From NCBI GenBank assembly GCA_012064385.1, contig QRDG01001844.1:1-64000 (forward strand): a stretch of DNA of 64,000 bases, given 5' to 3'. Positions 54,777 to 64,000 of this stretch are shown here, piece after piece; positions within the stretch are counted from its first letter, which is position 1; each line of letters begins with the position of its first letter. Below the pieces are notes generated by a model. The model was not told the origin of the DNA. It made no database searches and worked only from the letters and a program-made list of their open reading frames with translations. The stretch is from Puccinellia tenuiflora (taxonomy: Eukaryota; Streptophyta; Magnoliopsida; Poales; Poaceae). The position numbers and the translations under genes are program-made.

Positions 54777-56853
54777 CTAATTGTAGCTTTAAGATTTTGC
54801 TACAAATAGACTAGGAACTGTTTGTGAGAAGCTTATTTCTCCCAACCAGACTGCTTTCATTAGAGGCAGATTTATCCTAGAGAGTGTGGTTTCTGCTCAT
54901 GAAATTATTCATGATGTAGCAACTAGTGGACAATCTGGTTTTATATTTAAATTGGACTATGAGAAAGCATATGACATGGTCCATAGGGGCTTTCTCCTTA
55001 AAATGATGGCTAGTAGGGGTTTTAGCCCTAAATGCTTGCAGATGTATAGCTCCTTATTAGATAGAGGGTCTATTGGTGTGAGAATTAATGATGTCAATAG
55101 TGACTATTTCATTGCTGGCAGAGGGGTTAGGCAGGGTGACCCTATTTCACCTCTGTTCTTTAACTTAGATGTTGATGTTTTCACTAAAATGCTAATTAAA
55201 GCAGCTGGTCATGGTCACATTAGTGGTTTACTGCATGGTTTTGAGCAAAGTGGTGTGGTCAGTGTGCAATATGCGGATGATACACTACTTTTTCTTAAGA
55301 AAGACATTGCTCAATGTATGAATCTTAAGTGGATCATGTCTTGTTTTGAGCAAATCTCTGACCTTAGGATTAATTTTCACAAATGTGATTTAGTTCCCAT
55401 TAATGTGGATCCAGGGGAAGCCCAAACTTTTGCTCAAGCTTTGAGTTGTAAGCTGGGGAGCTTTCCCATTAAATATCTTGGTGTACCTCTACACCATAAA
55501 AAACTTAGGAAACAAGATCTACAACCTATTGTAGATAAACTTCTTAAAAAGCTACAGGGTGGAGGGGCAAGTTACTCTCACATGCGGCAAAGATGGAGCT
55601 GGTAAAAAGTGTCCTAGCTAGTATTCCAGTCTACTTGATGAGTGTGATCAAGTTCCCCAAGTGGGCAATTGCACTTATCAACTCCCAGATGGCCCATTGT
55701 TTGTGGGACAATTATGATGGCCATTTCAAGTATCATTTGGCCAACTGGGGGCTGGTCTCTCAGAGGAAAGAATTTGGTGGGCTAGGTATCCCTAATATAG
55801 CTGACATGAATATGTGCCTGTTAGCTTCATGGATTAAAAGGTACCATTTATATGAGGATAAATTATGGAAAAAATCATTGACCACAAGTATGAGGTTAAT
55901 GATCCAAATCTTTTCTCTTCTTCCACTAATGGGGTTTCTCCCTTTTGGAAAGGTGTTATGTGGGCAGCTAAAGCAACCAAAATGGGTTATCAATGGAAAG
56001 TACGTGATGGTAGGAAAATAAATTTTGGAAAGACCAATGGTTTGGTGACTCTAGTCTGGCCATTCAATATTGGGATTTGTACATGATTGTTAATGAGAAA
56101 AGTTCTACCATTGCTGAGGTCTGGGATGGTAACCAGCTTAAGGTTACCTTTAGGAGGGGTTTCAACGAAAATTTACTCACTAAGTGGTATGAGGTTTTAC
56201 AAATTGCTCAATCTATCCAACTCAGTGCAGAGGAAGATGCTCTGTTATGGAAGCTAGAACCAAATGGGGTGTACTCAGTCAAATCCTTGTATGTTGTAGT
56301 AAATTTTAAGGGGATCTTGCCTGTACATGTCCATGGGGTGTGGAAAATTACAGTCCCACCCAAGATACATTTCTTCCTTTGGCTTCTAGCTCATAACAAG
56401 CTCCTAACAAGAGATAACTTGAGTAGAAGACAGAATTTAGATGATGTCAGTTGCCTTTTCTGTTCTGAACCAGAGTCTTACGATCATACTTGCTTTGAGT
56501 GTGTTGTTGCTAAGGAGGTTTGGGAAGGAGTATGCTATAGTGCTGATAAAATGTCTTTGCCTGTTTCTTTTACCTCTGTTGCTTCTCTCTGGATTAGTGA
56601 AAACAAAACTAGTGTTGAAAACACTCTACATGCAGCTGTCTTGTGGTCAATCTGGCTTATCAGAAATGACATGCACTTTAACAAAACTCCTTGGCCTGGT
56701 GTGCAGGTGATATGGAGAAAGACAGCCTATTTGCTCTCACAGTGGCAGGTGTTGTTCTCAGGAGCTGCAAAAGAAAGACTCACCAATGTGATTGGGAGGC
56801 TGGATCATCTGGTGAGGGCACCACCACTTCTGATGTGGCCGGATCCTGGCTGA
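54777..56853 (+). pseudogene. LINE-2 ORF2 reverse transcriptase and zf-RVT
   Basis: RT begins at RPIALTNCSFKIF and keeps SPNQTAFIRGRFILESVVSA, FKLDYEKAYDMVHRGFL (motif A with both Asp), GRGVRQGDPISPLFF and VQYADDTLLFLKK. The segment 54886-55605 frameshifts near 55580 to 55593-56021 (MELVKSVLASIPVYLMSVIK) and near 56010 to 56077-56853 (zf-RVT: GVYSVKSLYVVVNF, WKITVPPKIHFFLWLLAHNK, CLFCSEPESYDHTCFECVVA). Catalytic motifs of the remaining RT are intact, but the fingers region is deleted. Confidence 0.83.
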
Positions 56854-57170
56854 ACTTGAGGAAGCTGACTGGGGTGGACCTGGAAGTCTCCCCTGGTACC
56901 CAATATGATGCGGATGTAAAGACAAAGCATGGAAAGTGACCACGGCAGAGCTGGTTGTACGTCTTGCTAAAAATGCACTTGAGCTCGTGGAGGAGGGACA
57001 ATGGCTGAAAGTTGTTCCCAAGAACTGACAATAAGGTGCTCTTTGGTGTTGCCCCATGCCTAGCTTTAGCTATTGTTGCTGGTCCATGCATTCGAAAAAA
57101 AACTCTGGTTTAGCTGGAAAACTTGTCTGTAGAAGATAACTGTTAAGCTTTTTGTTAGAGAGAGACTGGG
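56854..57170 (+). other. LINE-2 3' UTR and junction
   Basis: No gene is seen. An A8 tract at 57095-57102 probably ends the LINE. 57103-57170 lies between it and the Tekay LTR and has no recognised origin. Confidence 0.45.
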
Positions 57171-60100
57171 TGTAATGTACCTGCACTTAGAAATATGGCA
57201 AGTACCTGTGTATAGTGCAAATCCCTGGATCGTTTCATTTGCACACACAGTTTACGATGAATATCACAACATTGTATCAATTATTACACGAATGATCCAG
57301 ACTTGGAAAAATAAATGGTTCGATACATCTTTGCATAGCATAAAGCTAGCTTATTTAATAAAGCGGCGGAAATAAATCTTCAAAGAGCCTCCATCTTCAT
57401 GATGCGCCACAGGCGAAAACATGTTGGTGCAGACTCGAAACCCAAACGTAAACCTTACTCATCGTCAGAAAAATCTGCATCAATTAATAATTTGCAACAG
57501 AGTGGGTCAGATACCATTAAAAATGGATCTGGCAAGTGACACTATGTGGACACTTAGTGGAATAACTCTATAGCCTATATGCATTTTTGGCTGGTGGAGT
57601 TCAAGGCTATTTTGCATAAAAGCCAATTTTTGCCTAACACTTTGTAAAACATTTTCCTTAAATGTTTGAGACATGGCATGAAATCCATAGTCTTGTCTGC
57701 CCTTGTAAAACATTTTCCTTAAATGTTTGGGAGCCTCCGTTGTCATCCTTGATCAGCTGCTTGAATTGTCCGTAACCGGGGACACGGCTAAGTACTTAGT
57801 TTTTAACTCTGCAGAGGTTGTGCACTTTCACCATTAGACTCAACAAACCCAAACTATCCTCAAGCACTCAATTTGTGTTAAGGAAAAGGAGAGAGTTGAG
57901 ACGAGACTTTTCGGAAGCATTTTCTCCTTCCCTTCTGGCTTGACCCGTTCCACCTACATCCTCTACATCTGCTTGTCAAGCCGGGAGGAGTCCACGCAAC
58001 TTAATCCATCTAGCCAGAGCCCATATGACTAATGGCTGCACGGGAAGCAACTTCACTTAGAGAAAACTTTGGTCCCTTTGTTCCTGGGTGGCAATCCACA
58101 AGTGAATATCCCATCGGTAAAACCCCTAGGGACAACACTCAACTCATACAACCATTCAAGCCCAAATCCACCCAGGTGGTAAATTAACTTAGTAGAATTT
58201 AAGCTTTCAATAAAATGAATTTGCATAGCACCAATAAATCTACTAAGTTATCATTGGGGGTTCTAGACACAACTAGTGTAAAGGTATGGTGGTTTAGCAT
58301 ATAGCAATACTATCCAACACATGCATATAAAGAAATACTCTAAGTCATGCATAGCAAAATACTTAGGAAGATTATGGGGTGTGCCACTTGCCTTGGCAAC
58401 AAGCAGAATAGCAACAACAGCTGCAACAGTCCTCGTTTCCCTCCGGAGATTCTAACACAACAAACAATACATAATGAACAAACAAGTTTCATAAAACTTC
58501 TAAGGAAAATATGTCATGCATGATGTGCAAAATATTTCTAAGGACTAGAGATGCATGCATGCCATGCCATGAAATAATTCTAAGTTAATGAAAGGCAAGT
58601 AGGATGGTCCAAAAATGACTAAGGACCAAGGTCATAACACTTGAGGTCGAATTTTAACTAAGGACTAAAGCTAACACATCAAGTGCAAAATAATTCCTAC
58701 GGATAAGTGTTGTCAAAATTTTATTATCAAAAATTTTCTAAGGAAGAAAGTTACTCTAGGGAGGCGTAATATTTCTAAGTATTTTGTAACTAAGATGATC
58801 AAAATATGACTAAGTCATTTTATTAGACGAATATCTATGAAGAAAAATAATTTTAAACAATTTTAACTATTAAATAACACCTAAAAAGCATTTAATCAAT
58901 ATTAAATACAAAAATCTTAGAAAATACTTTTACATAAATAGTAGAGTGCTCCTACGGCCAGAACTTAGACATACAAATTTATAGCAAAAGAGTTTGATCA
59001 AATATCAATTTTTAAATTAAAGTTATGTCCAAAATACTAATTAAGCCACTTTTTAAGTTAAACAAAATTAATTCAACAAAACCTAAAATTACCAATGCCA
59101 AAAGTTTCTACACGTCAGTAGCTATCCAAAAATATAAAATTTATAATTTTCTGATAAAGGGATAAAAATTAATGATAGTTTCAATCGCAGGGACCAATCT
59201 GTGATGCGCAGGGGCTAAACTGAAAAGAAAACGAAATAAAATCTTCTTGCTGAAGTCCCTGGCGACGTGGCGTCTTCTGATTGGTGCGGAGCCTCACGTT
59301 GCTGAGTTGGTGTTGACGGTCCACGCGGCGGCTCCCGATTGGCTGGCTGGTGCTGACGGAGCGATGACGAGGCGGCTGACGTGGCGACTTCTGGTTGGCT
59401 GGTACCCCTTCGCGGCGAGATCTAATCTACGGCGTCCATCGCGGATCCAACGGCCTAGATCTACTGGACCATATGGTCACGGACGCGGCTGTCGGAGTAG
59501 CTCCGGCGACGGCGGCTCTATCGCCGGCGGCGAGCTAAACGCAAAAGAAAGGAGGAGGAGGTGGGGCTTGGTACCAGGAGATGCAGAAGCTCGTGGCGGA
59601 GATGTTGGTGATGACGACGTGGACGCGGACGGACTGCTCCTCCTGGTATTGCTCACCGGAGCAGCTTCTGCGGCGGTAGTCCAAGTCGACGATGCTCCCG
59701 TCGATCTAGGGCTCAAACAATTCACGAAAAAATTCAGGAGGTGCGCAAGATCATGATGAAGAAGATGGGAGGGATAGGAGGACTTGGGAAGGTCCATGCT
59801 CACCGGAGATTGAAGATCGCGGCGACGGCAATGGCGGACGGCGGCGGCGGATTGTGGGCAGCCTTGCGGCGATCTGGCTAGGGTTCGTGGGGGGTTTGAG
59901 AGAGGAGTCCGTGGGGGTTTATATGAGGGGCAAAACCCGTGTGATTGCGTGCAAAACCAGCCGGATTCGGTTAGGATTTGGAGTTAGGGTTCGGTTCGGA
60001 GTTCGTGTTCTTCACGGTGTGGAGAAGGAGCTGACAGGTGGGGTCCGCCTGGCGGTGGGAGAGAGGGGGAGTTGGGCCGTGGGCCGCTGTTTGCTGTGCG

Positions 60101-60469
60101 CGCGCGTCGGTTAGTTCGTGGGCTGAGCCCAGTTAGCTAGGCTGCGCATTTTTTTTCAGAAAGCGTTTTTCTTTTCTGTTTTCAAAACAACAATTAAAAA
60201 CATAGCAAAACTTTTTAATAAAAATTGCAAAAATACTTTTTAGAGAGCTTTTCAATTATAGAATAATATGGCACTTGTCTTGCCAACAAAATAAAATAAA
60301 ATATTTGAAACATGGCTAGGATTACTTAGCACCCTTTATTCCATTAATTGAATTGATGAAACCAAAAATCAATACAAGCCACCCATAATAAATAAACTAA
60401 ATGCACAAACAAATGCATATGATGACATGAATGCATGCTTATGCAATTTTTGAAAATTGGGATGTTACA
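57171..60469 (-). repeat. Tekay 3' LTR
   Basis: It starts TGTAATGTACC and ends GATGTTACA; on the minus strand it begins TGTAACATCCC. It is about 3.3 kb, AT-rich at 58140-59240 and 60140-60460, with a GC-rich part at 59250-60110 that yields spurious open frames on both strands. The second copy is outside the window, so the left boundary rests on the TG...CA ends only. Confidence 0.75.
59917..59925 (-). promoter_or_regulatory. TATA-like box in Tekay LTR
   Basis: The minus strand reads CATATAAAC within CCTCATATAAACCCCC, at the edge of the GC-rich part of the LTR. It is a plausible core promoter; not tested. Confidence 0.35.
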
Positions 60470-60490
60470 AACCTAACCCCCTTAAGATGA
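60470..60490 (-). other. Tekay polypurine tract
   Basis: The minus strand reads TTAAGGGGGTTAGGTT directly before the 3' LTR, the lineage-typical form. It lies just past the pol stop. Confidence 0.8.
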
Positions 60491-61258
60491 ATCTCGTCCC
60501 CGAGATTCGGATTGGCTAGCAAATAGGTGCGGGTGTTCTTCTCGCAGGTCATCCTCCCGCTCCCAAGTAGCTTCTTCTTCGGTGTGATGGCTCCATTGGA
60601 CCTTGCAGAACTTGATTGTCTTGGTACGAGTAATCCTCTCTGCAATCTCTAAAATCTTGATTGGCTTCTCCTCATAAGTCAAATCACTCTCCAGTTGAAC
60701 TTCTTCCAAGGGCACAGTATCACGTAGTGCTGTCTCAGCCATCTCAGGGTGACACTTCTTCAACTGGCTTACGTGGAACACGTTGTGAACTGCTGATAGA
60801 ACCTCTGGCAGTTCCAACTCATAAGCTACTTCTCCTTTACGAGAGAGAACCTTATAGGGTCCAATGAATCGAGGTGCTAACTTTCCTTTGATTCCAAACC
60901 TCTTCACACCACGTAGGGGTGAGACTCTAAGGTATGCTCTGTCACCTACCTCATAGGTGATTTCCCTACGCTTGGAATCTGCATAACTCTTCTGCCTTGA
61001 CTGTGCTATTTTTAACCTGTCCTTTATCAATCTGACCTTCTCTTCAGCCTCTTGAATTATGTCAGGACCAAATAAGCTACGCTCACCTACACCGCTCCAC
61101 AGTAATGGTGTAGTGCACTTTCTTCCGTACAATGCCTCAAAAGGTGCCATCTCTATACTGGCTTGGTAGCTATTATTGTATGAGAATTCTGCATATGGCA
61201 AGTTATCATCCCAACTAGATTTATAATCCAGTGCACATGCCCTAAGCATGTCCTCCAA
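60482..61258 (-). CDS. Tekay integrase C-terminal part and chromodomain
   Basis: This frame continues pol after a one-base frameshift near 61255. It has AEFSYNNSYQASIEMAPFEA and LYGRKC, typical of Gypsy integrase; KLAPRFIGPYKVLSRKGEVA, the GPY/F module; FHVSQLKKCHPEM; and a chromodomain around residues 200-245 (PIKILEIAERITRTKTIKFC, KVQWSHHTEEEATWEREDDL). The chromodomain is thought to direct insertion to heterochromatin in this lineage. The stop is close to the polypurine tract. Confidence 0.9.
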   Translation of the reverse strand: MEDMLRACALDYKSSWDDNLPYAEFSYNNSYQASIEMAPFEALYGRKCTTPLLWSGVGERSLFGPDIIQEAEEKVRLIKDRLKIAQSRQKSYADSKRREITYEVGDRAYLRVSPLRGVKRFGIKGKLAPRFIGPYKVLSRKGEVAYELELPEVLSAVHNVFHVSQLKKCHPEMAETALRDTVPLEEVQLESDLTYEEKPIKILEIAERITRTKTIKFCKVQWSHHTEEEATWEREDDLREEHPHLFASQSESRGRDSS

Positions 61259-64000
61259 ATCTGGTTGACTCTCTCAGTCTGTCCATCAGTCTGTGGATGA
61301 AAAGCTGTACTGAACTCTAGTCTTGTTCCTAACGACTCATGCAGTTGCTTCCAGAAATGTGAGGTAAATTGGGTACCTCTATCAGAAACAATTTTCTTAG
61401 GAACACCATGTAAACTCACAATTCTCTTCATATAGATATCTGCGAGCTTTGCACTCGTGTAAGTGGTTTTCACAGGAATAAAGTGAGCCACTTTTGTCAG
61501 ACGGTCAACAATCACCCATATTGAATCATATCCTGACTTGGTTCTGGGTAATCCCGTGATGAAATCCATTCCTATTTGCTCCCATTTCCATTCTGGTACT
61601 GGTAATGGTTGTAGCAGTCCTGCGGGTTTCTGATGTTCTGCCTTCACACGACTACACACGTCACACTTGGCAATATATTCTGCGATATCTCTTTTCAGAC
61701 CATTCCACCAAAATCTCTCCTTTACATCCATATACATCTTGGTGTTACCCGGATGTATGGAGTAAGGTGAGTCATGTGCCTCTTGTAGGATTAGTTTCCT
61801 AAGATCCTCATTCTGCGGCACACAAATACGGTTCTCAAACCACATCGTGCCTTGTTCATCCTCATGGAATCCTTTGGCCTTGCCTTCACTCAAATTGGTC
61901 TTGATTTCTTCCATCACTTTATCTCCCTTCTGTGCTTCTCGTATCCTATCCATCAACATTGGTTGCACCTCCAGTGCTGCTATAAATCCTTCAGTTACCA
62001 CTTCCAATCTAAGGTCTTTAAATGCATTGCACAAATCTTCTGGCAATTCTCCTGCCGTTAATCCATTAACATGAACTTTACGGCTTAATGCGTCGGCTAC
62101 TACGTTGGCTTTTCCAGGGTGATATTGCAAACTCAAATCATAATCCTTAATGAGTTCTAGCCATCTTCGCTGTCTCATGTTTAACTCCTTCTGGGTGAAA
62201 ATGTACTTGAGGCTCTTGTGATCGGTGAATACCTCACACCTTTTTCCCATCAGGTATTGTCTCCAAGTCTTCAGTGCATGAACTACTGAAGCTAACTCTA
62301 AATCATGAGTAGGATAGTTGACTTCATGCTTCTTGAGTTGTCTAGAGGCGTAAGAAACTACCTTGCCTCCCTGCATCAAGACACTCCCTAAACCATGACG
62401 CGATGCGTCACAATATACTTGGAAATCTTTCTCTATATCTGGTAGACACAAGACTGGTGCTGAAACTAATCGCTTCTTCAAATCTTGGAAACTGGTTTCG
62501 CAGGTTTCAGTCCACTCGAACTTCTTATCCTTCTTCAATAACTCCGTCATTGGTTTGGCAATCTTCGAGAAATTCTCAATAAATCTCCTATAATATCCTG
62601 CCAATCCCAGAAAACTACGGATTTCTCCCACGTTCTTGGGTGGTTCCCATTCAGTCACTGCGGACACCTTTTCTGGGTCTACTGCGATCCCTTCCTTAGA
62701 CACCACGTGTCCTAAGAATCCAACTTTCTCCAACCAAAATTCACACTTGCTGAATTTGGCATACAACTTGTGCTCTCTCAACCTCTGCAACACTATGTGT
62801 AGGTGTTCCTCATGCTCCTTGTGACTCTTGGAATAAATTAAGATGTCGTCAATGAAGACAACAACAAATTTATCCAGGAAATCCATGAATACCTTATTCA
62901 TCATATTCATGAAATATGCTGGTGCATTAGTCAAACCAAAAGGCATCACTGTGTACTCATATAAACCATACCTAGTGGTAAATGCAGTCTTGGGTATGTC
63001 CATCTCCCTAACCTTCATTTGGAAATACCCTGATCGAAGATCGATCTTAGAGAATACACATGCACCTTCCAATTGATCGAATAGGTCATTGATCTTGGGT
63101 AATGGGTACTTGTTCTTGATAGTTACTTCGTTCAATGAACGATAATCCGTAACTAATCTCTGCGTACTATCTTTCTTCTCCACAAATAATATTGGGGCTC
63201 CCCATGGTGAAGAACTCGGACGAATGAATCCTTTCTGCAGATGTTCATCTAACTGTTTCTTGAGTTCCTTCAATTCATCAACCGCCATGGGATATGGTCT
63301 CTTGGCTATGGGTCCTGTCCCCGGTACCAATTCAATGAGAAACTCCACATCTCTATCCGGTGGCATTCCCGGTAGTTCTTCAGGAAACACATCTGGGTAT
63401 TCCTTTACTATGAGTACATCACCGAGGCTAACCCCCTTAAGAGAATTAAGCCTAACCTTCTTCATTTCAAATTTTGACTTGAATTTAATCCTTTTCTTTT
63501 CTGGGGTAGTGAGGGTGATTGCTCTGTTTACACAGTCTATGATTCCCTCAAATTGAGTCATCCAATCCATCCCTAGAATGACATCGAGGCCTTGGGTCTC
63601 TAGGATGATTAAGTCTGCTGGAAACTGATGTTTTCCAATACTCAACTTCAACTGTCTACACCCGGAGTTAGCTAATATCTCTCCACCCGGAGAACTTACC
63701 CTTATAGGTTTTCCTATGGTTTCCTCAACTAGCCCATGCTTGTTTACAAATTCTCTTGAAATGAATGAATGAGATGCTCCGGTATCAAATAAAATCAATG
63801 CTGGGCAAGAGTTGATTAGGAACGTACCGATCACAGCATCAGGTTCATCAAGGACTTCTTCAACATTGATGTGGTTCACATGTCCCTTATTGAAAGGATT
63901 GGGCTTGGTAGGAGTGTCCACTTTCCTCTCAGGGCAATCTGTGGCATAGTGGCCCTTGTTGTTGCACTTGAAGCAGAGTACTTGGCTGATATCTTTCTTG
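61153..64000 (-). CDS. Tekay gag-pol: zinc knuckle, protease, RT, RNase H, integrase (partial)
   Basis: The open frame continues past the window edge. From the right: CFKCNNKGHYATDC (gag zinc knuckle, 63940-63980), then counting from the Met at 63921, protease LFDTGASHSF near residues 45-54, RT with LVTDYRSLNEVTIKNKYPLP near 257 and the FIDD box at 356-359, RNase H with YCDASRHGLGSVL near 503, TDHKSLKY and DALSRK, and integrase with the HHCC region (HPGNTKMYMD...CDVCSRVKAE), GMDFITGLP, VSDRGTQF and TDGQTERVNQ. All catalytic residues look present. A frameshift after RVNQI makes the last about 30 residues spurious. Confidence 0.92.
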   Translation of the reverse strand, partial: KKDISQVLCFKCNNKGHYATDCPERKVDTPTKPNPFNKGHVNHINVEEVLDEPDAVIGTFLINSCPALILFDTGASHSFISREFVNKHGLVEETIGKPIRVSSPGGEILANSGCRQLKLSIGKHQFPADLIILETQGLDVILGMDWMTQFEGIIDCVNRAITLTTPEKKRIKFKSKFEMKKVRLNSLKGVSLGDVLIVKEYPDVFPEELPGMPPDRDVEFLIELVPGTGPIAKRPYPMAVDELKELKKQLDEHLQKGFIRPSSSPWGAPILFVEKKDSTQRLVTDYRSLNEVTIKNKYPLPKINDLFDQLEGACVFSKIDLRSGYFQMKVREMDIPKTAFTTRYGLYEYTVMPFGLTNAPAYFMNMMNKVFMDFLDKFVVVFIDDILIYSKSHKEHEEHLHIVLQRLREHKLYAKFSKCEFWLEKVGFLGHVVSKEGIAVDPEKVSAVTEWEPPKNVGEIRSFLGLAGYYRRFIENFSKIAKPMTELLKKDKKFEWTETCETSFQDLKKRLVSAPVLCLPDIEKDFQVYCDASRHGLGSVLMQGGKVVSYASRQLKKHEVNYPTHDLELASVVHALKTWRQYLMGKRCEVFTDHKSLKYIFTQKELNMRQRRWLELIKDYDLSLQYHPGKANVVADALSRKVHVNGLTAGELPEDLCNAFKDLRLEVVTEGFIAALEVQPMLMDRIREAQKGDKVMEEIKTNLSEGKAKGFHEDEQGTMWFENRICVPQNEDLRKLILQEAHDSPYSIHPGNTKMYMDVKERFWWNGLKRDIAEYIAKCDVCSRVKAEHQKPAGLLQPLPVPEWKWEQIGMDFITGLPRTKSGYDSIWVIVDRLTKVAHFIPVKTTYTSAKLADIYMKRIVSLHGVPKKIVSDRGTQFTSHFWKQLHESLGTRLEFSTAFHPQTDGQTERVNQIWRTCLGHVHWIINLVGMITCHMQNSHTIIATKPV

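Larger units (their letters stand above)
51140..57102 (+). mobile_element. Second LINE, deleted in ORF2
   Basis: GC-rich leader (51140-51390), ORF1 with zinc knuckles and DUF4283, and ORF2 with endonuclease, RT and zf-RVT, ending near an A8 tract at 57095-57102. The 5' end is approximate, and no convincing target duplication was found. It differs in sequence from the LINE at 204-8801, so it is a separate family. Confidence 0.75.
57171..64000 (-). mobile_element. Tekay-type chromovirus (Gypsy), runs off right edge
   Basis: A 3.3 kb 3' LTR is followed rightwards by a polypurine tract and a long minus-strand gag-pol gene ending in a chromodomain. The 5' part of gag and the 5' LTR lie beyond 64000. 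LTR ends TGTAA/TTACA, the GGGACGAGATTCATCTTAAG block and the chromodomain mark the Tekay/Del lineage. Coding is almost intact, so this is among the youngest elements. Confidence 0.88.

Noticed and set aside
59247..59803. Overlapping frames on both strands within the Tekay LTR
   Set aside because: They lie in the GC-rich promoter part of the LTR and lack any domain.

Overview
The window is a block of nested transposable elements from a grass genome, probably a Pooideae relative of wheat, barley or oat. The evidence is the mix of families: a CACTA transposon with subterminal GCGCCAGCGGTAA repeats, two DUF4283-type plant LINEs, a Sirevirus-like Copia element, a Tat-type Gypsy with an antisense gene, an Athila-like Gypsy with a TGGCGCCGTTGCCGGGGA primer site, and Tekay-type chromovirus LTRs. 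I found no host protein-coding gene, tRNA, rRNA or CRISPR array. The species assignment is inference only.

Layout. (1) 1-10580: right-hand part of a non-autonomous CACTA element whose 3' terminus is at 10580. A LINE of about 8.6 kb (about 204-8801) sits in it and is itself interrupted by a solo LTR (5632-7404). (2) 10581-10794 and 49774-about 49880: two halves of an older LTR. (3) 10795-49768: a Sirevirus-like Copia element on the minus strand, with perfect GTAGG target duplications. It carries two large insertions: a Tat-lineage Gypsy (16664-35385, minus, duplication CATTG) between its integrase and reverse transcriptase, and an Athila-like gag-protease-only element (39442-48474, plus, duplication GATAC) inside its primer binding site. 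The Tat element is in turn hit by three LTR-bounded insertions without coding content (20220-22096, 26245-27127, 29276-33240). The Athila-like element is hit by a hAT element (42069-42943). (4) About 49880-51130: a decayed gene of the hAT/zinc-finger MYM-type 1 (DUF4371) family, minus strand. (5) About 51140-57102: a second LINE with a large deletion across its endonuclease/RT junction. (6) 57171-64000: a Tekay-type chromovirus on the minus strand, nearly intact and running off the right edge.

Almost every element is defective. Defects include frameshifts, stop codons, a missing catalytic Asp in LINE-1 RT and in the Tat integrase, and genes split by younger insertions. The best-preserved coding region is the Tekay pol gene at 60482-64000, with one apparent frameshift. 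The most informative content is the insertion order, fixed by target-site duplications; the antisense multi-exon gene in the Tat element; the gag-protease-only Athila-like family with three LTR copies in the window; and a CCGG-centred palindrome (GGTAGTACCGG, GGTACTTCCGG) shared by two unrelated LTR types.

All boundaries and alignments were made by eye from the sequence. Family names rest on recognised motifs and gene order, not on database searches.
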